Source of the DNA: CAYYNQ01 sp964473105 | GTDB taxonomy: Bacteria; Sumerlaeota; Sumerlaeia; MVZB01 | Direction: 5' to 3' | Length of the DNA: 40,377 nt | Assembly (NCBI GenBank): GCA_964473105.1 | Contig: CAYYNQ010000069.1 | Coordinates: forward strand, 1 to 40,377 | Part shown: positions 15,658 to 24,701 of the stretch, one piece after another | Numbering within the stretch: the stretch's first letter is position 1 | How the letters are laid out: every line of letters starts with the position of its first letter | Notes under the pieces: generated by a model | Databases searched by the model: none | Seen by the model: only the letters and a program-made list of their open reading frames with translations | What the model was told of the DNA's origin: nothing | Position numbers and translations under genes: made by a program

Positions 15658-16413
15658 TTACCAGCCATAGCCGATTCTCTCCGCTAGTTCCTCAGGTAGT
15701 TTGGCTTCTCGAATTGCCTCTTGGGCCAGGTTGATGTCATAACCAACCCGGTGGAATTCGATTTTGTGTTCATTCAGGTCGACTGAGACGAAGGATGCTT
15801 TAGGATTGCGGTCACGAGGCTGACCGACACTGCCGACGTTGACCAGGTAACGCCGGTTGTCTAGGATTTCAATCGGAACATCTTCGGGAGAGAGGGGGGC
15901 CAGTTTATCGTTGGTCTTTTCTATGACCGCAGGCTGGTGTGAATGGCCAATGAAACAAATATCCTGCTCGAATGATTCAAAGGCATTGTAGGCATCCGGG
16001 AAAGTGAGGACGTATCCCCATTTTTCAGGATCGTATGGGGAGGCGTGTGCGAAACAAAAACTTTTCCCCATGGAATTGGTATAGGGAAGCTCCCCCAGCC
16101 ACTTTGTATTTTTTGGAGTCAGCTTGTCGATCGTCCATTCGACGGCGGTCTTGGCGATTTCATTGAAAAACAGAATGTCTGTCAGACCGATACAGGCATG
16201 GTCGTGATTTCCGGCAAGGGTCGGGATATCCCTCGTGATCAGATGATCGCAGCATTCGTTGGGGTGTGCGCCGTAACCTACGACATCACCGCAGCAGTAA
16301 ACATCCGTGATCCCGAGTTGGTCGATGGCGCTCAGGACAGCGTTCAGAGCCTGCAAATTCCCATGTATATCAGAGAAAACTGCAATTCTTCGGGGACTCT
16401 GATCAATATTCAT
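15658..16413 (-). CDS. Metallophosphoesterase (calcineurin-like, YfcE/ApaH-type)
   Basis: The hydrolase coordinates two metal ions. Its motifs occur in order: FSDIHGN near residue 14, CCGDVVGYG near 41, GNHDH near 69, a FAHAS segment, and GHSHQP near 157. It uses a compact 251-residue fold, the size of small predicted phosphodiesterases and Ser/Thr protein phosphatase-like members in bacteria. AAGG lies 7 bases before the ATG. The natural substrate (cyclic nucleotide, phosphoprotein or diadenosine polyphosphate) cannot be told from sequence, and the neighbours give no hint. Confidence 0.88.
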   Translation of the reverse strand: MNIDQSPRRIAVFSDIHGNLQALNAVLSAIDQLGITDVYCCGDVVGYGAHPNECCDHLITRDIPTLAGNHDHACIGLTDILFFNEIAKTAVEWTIDKLTPKNTKWLGELPYTNSMGKSFCFAHASPYDPEKWGYVLTFPDAYNAFESFEQDICFIGHSHQPAVIEKTNDKLAPLSPEDVPIEILDNRRYLVNVGSVGQPRDRNPKASFVSVDLNEHKIEFHRVGYDINLAQEAIREAKLPEELAERIGYGW

Positions 16414-17031
16414 AATATACCTTGGCCAGTCTTGTAAGCCGTTTTGCGACGTTTACGTCTGTGCATGAGCGGCCTTTTATTTTCCAGCGTCTGTCTCCAG
16501 ATCTGGAATCCATCATATGCCTGTTGGTCGTTATTCTGATAGTTGATGTATCCAGTCGATTTGTTTTACCGAGCTACTTCTTCGTGGATCTTGCCCATCA
16601 AGTTCCCCTTGGTTTTGGTTTTAAACGCAGTCCGGAGTCTTGTGAGGTTGAAGCAACCCGGATTAAACCTTTCAAGTGGGAGTGTATACTGGGAAAACGT
16701 GGACGTCAGGATAATTTACACCCCTCCTGATTTCGGGAGGGGGACTTCAGATACCAATCTAAAAAATATTCCGCTTGGGGTTCAACGACTGTGCCCTGAT
16801 TTATCAATCTTATGCATAACTTGTTGATGCTATCACTCGTTTCATGTCAATCAGAGACTTTCTCGACATTCCCCCCGGTTAACTTTAGGCGGAGAGGTTA
16901 AAACCGAACAGGATAGCCTAGAAAAAGTGACTCAAAATACTGCGTGTAGGAATTCCGGTTTCTTGAGGAGGGTCTCAGCCGAATACGTTGACACTGATTC
17001 CATCTAAAATATATAGAATGAATATTCCAAG
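16414..17031. other. 618-base non-coding stretch
   Basis: This is the longest gap in the window, between two minus-strand genes. Plus-strand frames of up to about 100 codons exist (for example 16422-16730) but look random. A strong inverted repeat occurs at 16721-16742: a 7-base-pair stem CCCCTCC/GGAGGGG with an 8-base loop and no following T run. A weaker CGGTT...AACCG pair follows near 16876-16906. It may contain the promoter of the metallophosphoesterase gene, or a small RNA I cannot identify. Confidence 0.45.
16721..16742. terminator. Stem-loop, possible terminator of the 17032-17262 gene
   Basis: CCCCTCC and GGAGGGG pair perfectly around the 8-base loop TGATTTCG. It lies about 290 bases downstream of the short minus-strand gene. 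No U-tract follows on either strand, so it could equally be part of a structured RNA or a factor-dependent end. Confidence 0.3.
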
Positions 17032-17262
17032 TTAGTTTTTAGGGGCTTCCTGGTTCTGGGTTCCCAAAAGAGTAGTATGCCCGTCACGGCAGGCCACCGT
17101 ACAATTATCCAGTTCAGAAACTTCCAGATCATAGGGACTGATGACAACATGCCCATCATGGTGTTCGATCAGGACATATCGATCGGTCATCTCCGGCATC
17201 GAGAGGGTAAGAGTTCCTCGAGTATTGATTTTCACGAGATGCGTCGGGAAATGTTCGCGCAT
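17032..17262 (-). CDS. Short protein, possible SpoVT/AbrB-like fold
   Basis: This 76-residue protein has an N-terminal half (LVKINTRGTLTLSMPEMTDRY, then strand-rich VLIEHHDGHVVISPYDLEV) that recalls the swapped-hairpin AbrB fold, in which a 'x-x-x-G-x-I/L-T-L-P' strand is typical. The match is loose: the usual Lys/Arg before Gly is Arg here and the helix is short. The C-terminal 25 residues are polar. GGAGGG lies about 15 bases upstream, further than ideal. If real it could be a small DNA-binding or antitoxin-like protein, but no toxin partner is adjacent. Confidence 0.42.
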   Translation of the reverse strand: MREHFPTHLVKINTRGTLTLSMPEMTDRYVLIEHHDGHVVISPYDLEVSELDNCTVACRDGHTTLLGTQNQEAPKN

Positions 17263-17460
17263 GAGGATAAGGGTCCCTCCGGCTTGGAAAATACCTCAAA
17301 GAAGGCTAGCCGGATGTAATCATTAATTTTTTTTGGCCATGAGTTTCCGGCTCCGATATATCTTATCGGCAAACCATTGATCCGGGATAACCACCAGCCC
17401 CATCTTTTTAGACAGATATCTTTTGCCGGATGCCGGGTGATAGGATAAATTAGCCCTCCT

Positions 17461-18363
17461 ATGGGTTACTCCATTCATTCAGCCACTCTTGGGGATAGTT
17501 GTGATATGTATCGGTATTGGGGGGAAGCCCACCCCAATCACCCCCTCAGACCAGCCCAGTTTCGGCACAGGATTTATGGATATGAGGACGGTCAGGAGCT
17601 CAAGGTCCTAGCCTTGAAACGAGCTGACGGGACAGTGGATGGCATGGCCGTTGGCATTTACCCACTGCAGTCGGGTGAGGGCGGGGTGCGCTGGCTCGGA
17701 GTTCGACCGGGATTGGTGGGTTCAGATGAGCACCTTAGGCTCATTGATGAGATCTGCAGCTTTCTTATCGAGAAAGGCGCCGATAAGGCTGTGCTGCACG
17801 CGACCCCTCCGCATTATATCAGGCCCGGTATCGATCTGCGTGAAACGGCTGTCGTTTCGGCGCTGTTGACCGCGGGATGGAAACCTGATCAGACGATCAT
17901 GAACATGACGCTGGAACTGGATTCGTGGGAGATGAAGCAACCCGTCATGGATTTCGGTCAATATCGGATACGGAGGGTGATCCCTGAGGACTCTTCCATG
18001 CTTGAAGAGTACCTATTGTCTCATTGGACCGATAACTGGTGTCGCGAGACCATGAACGGTCTTGAGAATGATCCAGTGTCCGTGTTTATTGCATTGTGTA
18101 GCGCGAGGGAGCATGCAGCAATTGTAGGATTCTCCGCATATGAGGTTAACCAGGTCGAAGGAAGTTTTGGCCCAACAGGTGTCGATCCGGGACATCAGGG
18201 GCATGGCTTGGGTAGGGAACTGCTTGTCGCCTGCCTAGATGACTTGAAGATGCTGGGTCGGCAACGATGTGAGATCGGGTGGGTGGGTCCCGTTGCGTTT
18301 TACCACAACTTGTCTGGTGCCCGGATCGGGCCCTTATTTTGGAAGATGACGAGAGCACTATAA
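17461..18363 (+). CDS. GNAT-family N-acetyltransferase
   Basis: The C-terminal half (residues about 155-300) is a GNAT domain: IVGFSAYEV, then the acetyl-CoA pyrophosphate-binding motif A around GVDPGHQGHGLGRELLVACL (Q-x-x-G-x-G), then FYHNLSGARIGPLFWKM, which matches motif B. The N-terminal half (1-150) has GNAT-like strands (GMAVGIYPL, RWLGVRPGLVGSDEHLRLIDEI), so this may be a tandem protein with a degenerate first copy. There is no clear Shine-Dalgarno before the ATG. The gene is alone on its strand with no partner, so the acceptor substrate is unknown. Confidence 0.85.
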   Translation: MGYSIHSATLGDSCDMYRYWGEAHPNHPLRPAQFRHRIYGYEDGQELKVLALKRADGTVDGMAVGIYPLQSGEGGVRWLGVRPGLVGSDEHLRLIDEICSFLIEKGADKAVLHATPPHYIRPGIDLRETAVVSALLTAGWKPDQTIMNMTLELDSWEMKQPVMDFGQYRIRRVIPEDSSMLEEYLLSHWTDNWCRETMNGLENDPVSVFIALCSAREHAAIVGFSAYEVNQVEGSFGPTGVDPGHQGHGLGRELLVACLDDLKMLGRQRCEIGWVGPVAFYHNLSGARIGPLFWKMTRAL

Positions 18364-18598
18364 GGTGGGGGGAGTATTGGGTCGATGGATTCAAACCCAT
18401 CATGCATTAACAGAAGACTTGGAAGGTATGGGCCGCCTTTTGTCGGGTTTCAGGCGGGCTTCCAGAACCCAGCATAGTTTGTGGGTCCACTTGGTGTTTA
18501 TGGCCGCACCCGGGGAGAGAATCTGTATTTTCATGCTTGGAATTTATTTTTATTGTTATTCAGGTTGACCCCGGGGGCGGACAGGATTGTGAATTCCC

Positions 18599-19609
18599 AT
18601 GATCAATAATTTCAAGTCAGATTGGTCTCAAGCCCTATGCTGTGCGCGTGATGGTGATTTCGGCTTGATCAATCAATTGTTCGAGTCGGGCGGCCACACC
18701 ATGCCTGGAATATACTTTATGGGCAGGGCACTTGCAGAAACCGGGCGGGAACTCGAGCGGGCGATTGCATACCTTGATGAGGCTCGACAATTGGATCCGG
18801 CAAATCCCATGGTTCCCCACGCTCATGCGCTTGCCATGGCCCGGACTGGTGAACCCGGGCAAGCAAGATCGGCCATACGGTTTTGGGAGAAGAAAAATCT
18901 ACCCCACGACCTTGACCTGCTCGGTCAGGCTGCCATCACTTTCGAATTGCAGTCACGGGTTCCGGTCGACCCTCCGGCAATCCCGGACTCCAACCCCGGA
19001 AAATTGGGTTCTGCTCACAACCCATCGGCCAATCCCGAAACCGGTGAGGCTTTTAATTGTGAACAAGTTGAACTGTCTGGTGACAAAATGACACACTCAT
19101 GCAAAAAGACCCGCGGAAGCCGATTAACAAGATTTTATTGGCGTTGGCGAATTTATCGGGTCCTGTGCAGGTTTGAAAAGGCAATGATCAGCCAGGATCC
19201 CGGCGCAGGTTTAAGATCGGTTTATGAGGTCATGGGCCATGGTCATGATACAGGGAGCCTTCATATGGCAGCGGGGGTGGCTTCGGAAATTCTGGATGAT
19301 TTGGGCCGTGCCAGGGATCACCTGCTGCTTAGTGCCGTTCACGATTCCGCCTTGCCACATTTTCGGGCCATGTTAGGTAAGGTATATTGGCGTCTTGGCT
19401 GGGATGAACTGGCAGAGTTGTTGTGGCGAAGCCTGACCATTGAGGGACCCTATGATTTTGGTCGACATTATCACCTTGCATTGCTTCATGCCGGCAGGGG
19501 GCATGACAAGACAGCCAGTCGGGCCATTCGGACGGCACTTCAGGATTTTTTCTATGACACCCGGTATTATTATATCGAACAGGCTTGGTTACGCTGGAAG
19601 ACAGCTTGA
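18599..19609 (+). CDS. TPR-repeat-like protein, function unknown
   Basis: This 336-residue soluble protein has no signal peptide. Helical TPR-like pairs occur at about 45-100 (GRALAETGRELERAIAYLDEARQLDPANP, a near-canonical TPR) and again from about 195 to 330 (YEVMGHGH..., AELLWRSLTIEGPYDFGRHYHLA). A polar, low-complexity linker at about 120-165 separates them. It precedes batC by about 170 bases on the same strand. It might serve the Bat system as a scaffold, but nothing in it is specific to Bat proteins. Confidence 0.72.
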   Translation: MINNFKSDWSQALCCARDGDFGLINQLFESGGHTMPGIYFMGRALAETGRELERAIAYLDEARQLDPANPMVPHAHALAMARTGEPGQARSAIRFWEKKNLPHDLDLLGQAAITFELQSRVPVDPPAIPDSNPGKLGSAHNPSANPETGEAFNCEQVELSGDKMTHSCKKTRGSRLTRFYWRWRIYRVLCRFEKAMISQDPGAGLRSVYEVMGHGHDTGSLHMAAGVASEILDDLGRARDHLLLSAVHDSALPHFRAMLGKVYWRLGWDELAELLWRSLTIEGPYDFGRHYHLALLHAGRGHDKTASRAIRTALQDFFYDTRYYYIEQAWLRWKTA

Positions 19610-19777
19610 AAACGGATAAAATCATACAAAGGGCCGCCCCTGATGGATTCATGCCTTAGGTATGCATGGGGTGATTTTGAGTTTAAAATCTGGTTCGATT
19701 CATGCTTAATATCCGGTAACCTGATCGGGATCTGGCGAAAAGGAACGGGACAGTTGTTTGGCAACAGGAATCTTCTG

Positions 19778-20845
19778 ATGAAATATCATTTTCACAAGCC
19801 CTGCATGTACAGTTATTTGAGCCTGATTGGGTTGTTTGGGGTGGTTTGTTCGATGCTTCAGCTAAATGCCCGGGCTGAATCGGCATCGGGGCTCACGCGT
19901 ATGGCGAATGAATTGTTCCAGAAGAACCAGATGGATGACTCGATCGAGAAATATCGCGAGGCTCTTGAGTTGGAGCCCACCTCGCCCCTTATCCAGTATA
20001 ATCTGGGGACCGCGCTTGCGGAGTTGGGCCAAACAGAGGAGTCTGAAAGGATTCTCAACCAGGCTGCAGATCTGTCCTCGGGAAGGATTCGTCGTGATTC
20101 CCTTTTCAACTTGGGTGTTTCACTTGCGGGGGAACAAGGAAGTATGCCGTCCCATACAGGTTCGTCCCAGGATATGAGGATGCCCATGACCTCTGTTTGG
20201 GAGAACACACCTCCTCCTATACCCGGTGAGGGCGGTGATCTGGCCGGGCAGTTGAAGCGTAGCCTCCGGGCGTTCCGCAAGGTGATCCTCGCCGATCCAG
20301 ATGATATGGAGGCAAAACACAATTATGAAGTGACGTTGGAAAACCTGAGAAGCCGACTGGAGGAGGAGAAGGATCCGCAAGGTGAGTCGGATGGGGATGA
20401 GTCTTCCGGGGAGAATCAACAACAGGGTCAGAACCCGGAAAATGGGGATCCATCCGGCCAGAATGAACAGTCCGGGCAGTCCGAGCAACGGGATGGACAA
20501 GATACTCAACAACAAGAATCGGGTGAGACACAACAGCAGAGCGGGGGACTTGAGAAGGAATCTGACAGGCAGGGTCAGGATGATCAGCCACAACGTGGAC
20601 GGGAGGAGTCAGGAGCTCGCGAGGATATAGAACAGAATCGGGGAAATCATGGCGAATCCGATACTCCTGGGAATCCTGATACGCAGGGAATGAGTCCCGG
20701 CAAGGTGCATGAGCCTCTTTCCCCGGAACAAATGGACGGCCAGCGGCTCCTGAATCTTCTTGAGGAAGCACGGCCAGATCAGTTCAAGAAGTTATTTCGT
20801 TTCCAGGGCCAGATGCGCCAGCAGCAACCTGTAAAAGACTGGTGA
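19778..20845 (+). CDS. batC: BatC-like TPR protein with acidic Gln/Gly/Glu-rich region
   Basis: The ATG at 19778 has AGGAA 8 bases upstream and begins a signal peptide that ends in NARAES. Two TPR units follow (LTRMANELFQKNQMDDSIEKY and SPLIQYNLGTALAELGQ). After a second helical segment (LKRSLRAFRKVILADPDDMEAKHNYE), residues about 190-315 are a repetitive Gln/Gly/Glu/Ser/Asp stretch. The conserved C-terminal piece LNLLEEARPDQFKKLF is typical of BatC-type proteins of Bacteroides and spirochaete aerotolerance operons. It should act in the periplasm. Neighbours batD and batE support the call. An earlier in-frame ATG at 19643 lacks signal character. Confidence 0.85.
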   Translation: MKYHFHKPCMYSYLSLIGLFGVVCSMLQLNARAESASGLTRMANELFQKNQMDDSIEKYREALELEPTSPLIQYNLGTALAELGQTEESERILNQAADLSSGRIRRDSLFNLGVSLAGEQGSMPSHTGSSQDMRMPMTSVWENTPPPIPGEGGDLAGQLKRSLRAFRKVILADPDDMEAKHNYEVTLENLRSRLEEEKDPQGESDGDESSGENQQQGQNPENGDPSGQNEQSGQSEQRDGQDTQQQESGETQQQSGGLEKESDRQGQDDQPQRGREESGAREDIEQNRGNHGESDTPGNPDTQGMSPGKVHEPLSPEQMDGQRLLNLLEEARPDQFKKLFRFQGQMRQQQPVKDW

Positions 20846-20939
20846 TTCTCTCAAAACATGAAGATTCATCTCTCCAGTGGATCCTGCCGAATTTGGATGC
20901 AACGGTTTGTTTCTGGGATGCCAGAAAGATCCTAAAACT

Positions 20940-22769
20940 ATGTTCATAAGGCTGACATATTGGCTGGTCTTTTTGGGATTGGGTTCGATTGCACATGCCG
21001 ATTTGAGTTTCAGGGCCATGATCGAGCCTGACCATGTATTTCCAGGGGAACGCATGAGCTATCGTCTGGACATCGTTTCACCTTCACGACAGTCAAGCCT
21101 GAATCCTTCCGTTCCCGATTTCGGGGGGCTAACCATCGTCTCGGGGCCGACAGCTGCCACCCAGATCATCAATCGGAATGGGCGAGTCAGGTTCTATCAG
21201 TCATTCGAATGGATTTTAAGCGCTTCTGAGCCGGGCCGGTATGTCATAGGGCCGTCCGTTCTGGAATCCGATGACCGGACATACCGGACGGAGAAGACCA
21301 ATCTGGTTGTAGAGCCCCAGTCCGAGGATGGATTGCCGCGGGAATTGCATGGTGAGGGTCTCATATTTGGCCAGACGGGCGATCATGCTGAAAACCGCAG
21401 GCTGCGAAACCGGCTTTTCATCAGGCCCCAGGTTTCAAACGAATCTCCATTTGTCGGTGAGCCGGTTGTTCTTGCTTATGCGCTCTATATCGATGGAATA
21501 ACACTGGGCGATCGTGCGGAGTTCATATTGCCGGAAGTAGAAGGCGCTTTGGACAAGCAACTTTACCAGGCCCAGAGTTTTGAAGGCGATGAATTTACGT
21601 ATGATAATGGAAAAACATTCAAGGTTATAACACTTTACCGGCATGTCGTGACGCCGACCCGACCGGGTGATCTGCGGGTAACGGGTTTCGGTTTGCGGAC
21701 TTCCGTTGTCGGTTCGCAGCGTCGGCGTACGCGTTCAATGTTTGACGACTTGTTTGAACGAGGGGTGCGTGTCGAGTTGCCGACACCGCCGATCAACCTT
21801 TCAGTAAAGCCTGTACCTCATGAAGAAATGCCGGATAAATTTACTGGCACGGTCGGTGATTTCATACTGGCTGTAGGGGTCGACCGGAACGATGTGGGAC
21901 TTGATGATTTGATCACGATGAAGGTCCAGTTGTCGGGTCGGGGGGCAATTGATCTAGCCAATCCGCCCACTCTGGATCTGGGAGACCATTTCTCGCTGGC
22001 TGGTGAATCGGTGGATGTCCGGTTGGCGGAATCAGTGGATGATCTGCGTGGTCATAAAATATTCGAGTATGTCCTGAGGCCGGGCAGGTCGGGAAGATTG
22101 GAACTGCCCGAACTCTCATATATCCTGTTCGACCCTTATGCTGCTGAATTCCGAACCTTGAAAAGTGATCCATTGCAGTTCAATATTGCTCCCGGCCCTG
22201 AGCCGTTTCTCGATATTCCCGACCCATCCATGTCACCAGATGGGGCAATGCACGGTCCTGTGGCAGGGGAGGTCTACCTCCGCCCGATGCTGGACTTGAG
22301 GACTGGCCGATCCGGCACGATCGTCAACAAGCCCTTGTTCTGGATTTTTCATCTGGCTGCAATCGGCATGCTTGTTGTGGGGTGGGCGATTGATAACCGG
22401 CGTTCAAAACGGGATCCTGAGCGTGAACGCCGGAGGAAGGCCTGGCGTCAGTTTGAAAAACGGATCCAGCATGTTGGCAAGGGTGTTCCCGACTCCGCCA
22501 ATCTTGCGAACGCCGCTGGTGAACTGGAATCGGCCACCCGAAAATTTATTGCCGATCATTTCAACCTCGCTGCTGACGGGCTGACCCGTCCGATGATTGA
22601 GGAGCGGCTTTTTGAATCCGCCATGGGTTTCGACCAAGTCAACCGACTTTGCGAGTTGATGGATCGATGTATATCCCTGAAGTATGCACCACAATCCATG
22701 GTCCGGTCCTTCGACTTGCAACAGTGCCGCAGGGAAATGACCAGAATTTTACGCGAGGTAAAATCATGA
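20940..22769 (+). CDS. batD: BatD-like oxygen-tolerance protein
   Basis: A signal peptide (MFIRLTYWLVFLGLGSIAHA) is followed by several beta-rich Ig-like domains. The opening pattern, FRAMIEPDHVFPGERMSYRLDI then a VSGP...TQIINRNG segment, is characteristic of BatD. One transmembrane helix (about 466-482, FWIFHLAAIGMLVVGWA) precedes a cytoplasmic Arg-rich helical tail of about 120 residues. The 609-residue length fits the family. The stop overlaps the batE start (ATGA). BatD proteins are linked to aerotolerance or envelope stress in Bacteroides and Leptospira, but their molecular role is not settled. Confidence 0.88.
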   Translation: MFIRLTYWLVFLGLGSIAHADLSFRAMIEPDHVFPGERMSYRLDIVSPSRQSSLNPSVPDFGGLTIVSGPTAATQIINRNGRVRFYQSFEWILSASEPGRYVIGPSVLESDDRTYRTEKTNLVVEPQSEDGLPRELHGEGLIFGQTGDHAENRRLRNRLFIRPQVSNESPFVGEPVVLAYALYIDGITLGDRAEFILPEVEGALDKQLYQAQSFEGDEFTYDNGKTFKVITLYRHVVTPTRPGDLRVTGFGLRTSVVGSQRRRTRSMFDDLFERGVRVELPTPPINLSVKPVPHEEMPDKFTGTVGDFILAVGVDRNDVGLDDLITMKVQLSGRGAIDLANPPTLDLGDHFSLAGESVDVRLAESVDDLRGHKIFEYVLRPGRSGRLELPELSYILFDPYAAEFRTLKSDPLQFNIAPGPEPFLDIPDPSMSPDGAMHGPVAGEVYLRPMLDLRTGRSGTIVNKPLFWIFHLAAIGMLVVGWAIDNRRSKRDPERERRRKAWRQFEKRIQHVGKGVPDSANLANAAGELESATRKFIADHFNLAADGLTRPMIEERLFESAMGFDQVNRLCELMDRCISLKYAPQSMVRSFDLQQCRREMTRILREVKS

Positions 22770-23581
22770 AATTGACAAAGATCGTATCACTGCGATCCGT
22801 TCAGATTGGCCGATACATGGCGCTTGCGACTTGTTTCTTGGTTTTTCAGTTCTGCGTGCCGGGTGCCAGTGCTGCAGCGCCGGGGGTACAGCAGAGGGAT
22901 CTGATCCAGGAGGCGGAACAGGCATACATTGAGGGGGATTACAATCGATCAATCGCAGCATTCGAAAAACTTACTGCACAGGTGCCTGAAGATCCCGTTG
23001 TCCTGTTTAATCTGGGAATGGTATACATGCAGGCCGGGCAAAGGGGTCGTGCGATATGGAGATACCTGCAGGGGTATCAAGTCAGTCCCCGTGACAAACA
23101 GATTCACCATCGTATACGGAACATATCAACGGATCTGTTTGACCAGATGGCTATCACGCCGATTCCCCCGCTGAACCGTTTGTATGAGTCCCTGACAATG
23201 AATGAGTGGGGTAGCCTGATGGTGGTCTCTGGGGGCCTATTCGCACTTTTATGGACCCTTTACTTCATAATACCCCCCAACCACCTGTTGCGTGTGAAAA
23301 TCAGGGTGGTGGTGATATTCCTAGGCGTGATGACCTTGGTGATTTATCCCTTAGGCCTGACACGTTATTATCATGAGGAAGTCATCGTCAAGGGTGTGGT
23401 GGTCGAGGAGGAAACGGTTGCCCGAACGGGTCCTGATGAGGACCAGATCGAAACATTCGCGCTTCCTGCGGGGACCATTGTTGAGGTTGATGAGGTCCTT
23501 GGGGACAAAAAATGGCTGAAAATATCCTTTGCCGGTGGCAGGGTCGGTTTTGTTCCCGGGTCATCTGTGGAGTTCCTGTGA
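22766..23581 (+). CDS. batE: BatE-like TPR protein with C-terminal SH3-like domain
   Basis: The start overlaps the batD stop (ATGA) and has GAGG 8 bases upstream. A signal peptide (cleavage after PGASA) precedes TPR units (LIQEAEQAYIEGDYNRSIAAFEKL, VVLFNLGMVYMQAGQRGRAIWRYL). Two transmembrane helices follow (about 146-165 and 175-195). The last 70 residues look like a bacterial SH3 domain (AGTIVEVDEVLGDKKWLKI then GRVGFVPGSSVEFL). This domain order is that of BatE. It probably forms an envelope complex with BatC and BatD. Confidence 0.86.
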   Translation: MKLTKIVSLRSVQIGRYMALATCFLVFQFCVPGASAAAPGVQQRDLIQEAEQAYIEGDYNRSIAAFEKLTAQVPEDPVVLFNLGMVYMQAGQRGRAIWRYLQGYQVSPRDKQIHHRIRNISTDLFDQMAITPIPPLNRLYESLTMNEWGSLMVVSGGLFALLWTLYFIIPPNHLLRVKIRVVVIFLGVMTLVIYPLGLTRYYHEEVIVKGVVVEEETVARTGPDEDQIETFALPAGTIVEVDEVLGDKKWLKISFAGGRVGFVPGSSVEFL

Positions 23582-23618
23582 TTTACTTGTGGTTTTCGGT
23601 CCGCGGTACAATTCGGCC

Positions 23619-24611
23619 ATGCTGATTTCAATCCAGAACCTAAAAAATATTATCTTCAACCATTGGTTCAGTGTCGCGACGCTGGCTGCAATCGGGCTGG
23701 CCGCCTGGGCTCCCGAATCGGGCAGTCACCTCAACCCGGATGGTATGACGCGTATCCTGGTGATCCTCATGATATTTTTCCTCACAGGCTTGAATCTCCA
23801 GACCACGGAAGTGTTGGGGGGGGTAGCTTGTTGGAGAGTACATCTTGCTGTCCAGTTGTTTATCTATGGAATTTTCCCGCTGGTGTCCTGGATTCTTATC
23901 CAGCCTTTCAGGGAGATGTTTGGGAATGAACTACTGATGGGGTATATCCTGTTGATTATCCTGCCAACGACGGTCACCTCATGCGTTGTTTTCACGGAAT
24001 TATCCGGCGGGGACACCTCGGTCGCCTTATTCAATGCCATATTTGGGAATTTGCTCGGGATATTCCTCACGCCACTCCTGTTTATAATGTTTCTGGGGGC
24101 CAGTATTTCGAGCATTGAGATTGATATATTGTCAATTATCACGAGAGTGGTCAGCTTGACCATCCTGCCATTCCTTGTCGGCCAAATGTGCAGGACGTTT
24201 TGGAGTGTGGGAAGACAGCCCTGGGTAAAACATGCAAACAGTGTGGGAATCATCCTGATTGTCTTCTTTTCGTTCTGCAGAACATTCGCGGCGGATGAAC
24301 CGGTTTTGAGGCCGATGGCCATCATATTTCTGGTTATTTATCTCGTATTCCTCCATTTTATGATGTTGTTGCTATCCTGGGGATGGGCTTCCGTCTTGGG
24401 GTTCGCACGCGAGATCAGAATAACGGCCTTGTTTTGCTGTTCGCAGAAGACCCTTACACTCGGGTTGCCGCTGATTAGTGCGTGCTTGGAGTTCAAGCCG
24501 GCGTGGCTGGGGTTCGTGAGCCTTCCGTTGATCATCTATCATGGCATTCAACTGGGTGTTTCGGGTTTTATCAGAGATCTTTTGGTTTCTAAAGTCCGGG
24601 CGAACACATAA
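23619..24611 (+). CDS. Bile acid:sodium symporter-like transporter (SBF_like, SLC10A7-type)
   Basis: This 330-residue protein has about ten hydrophobic helices. The motifs TGLNLQTTEV near helix 2-3, LILPTTVTSCVVFTELSGGD with following NAIFGNLLGIFLTPLL, and SQKTLTLGLPL near the C-terminus are hallmarks of the SBF_like branch that includes human SLC10A7. That branch is linked to ion or glycan-related homeostasis rather than proven bile-acid uptake. The ATG at 23619 is chosen because the hydrophobic domain begins soon after; the frame is open further upstream but overlaps batE. It follows batE by 37 bases and may be co-transcribed. Confidence 0.88.
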   Translation: MLISIQNLKNIIFNHWFSVATLAAIGLAAWAPESGSHLNPDGMTRILVILMIFFLTGLNLQTTEVLGGVACWRVHLAVQLFIYGIFPLVSWILIQPFREMFGNELLMGYILLIILPTTVTSCVVFTELSGGDTSVALFNAIFGNLLGIFLTPLLFIMFLGASISSIEIDILSIITRVVSLTILPFLVGQMCRTFWSVGRQPWVKHANSVGIILIVFFSFCRTFAADEPVLRPMAIIFLVIYLVFLHFMMLLLSWGWASVLGFAREIRITALFCCSQKTLTLGLPLISACLEFKPAWLGFVSLPLIIYHGIQLGVSGFIRDLLVSKVRANT

Positions 24612-24701
24612 TGTATTGATCATTGATGCCGGGAATACGATCGGGGACAGATACAGGAATCCCCCCCAATGTGTGCCCGTGCCCGGGACGTTGGGCCGAC
24701 C

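Noticed and set aside
16422..16827. Plus-strand frames of about 100 codons in the long gap
   Set aside because: Two overlapping frames with mixed hydrophobic content, no ribosome site and no recognisable domain; likely chance.
20120..20771. Long minus-strand frames opposite batC (157 and 184 codons)
   Set aside because: They are antisense to the Gln/Gly/Glu-rich repeat region of batC, whose biased codons leave other frames open. Composition is Pro/Leu/His-rich low complexity.
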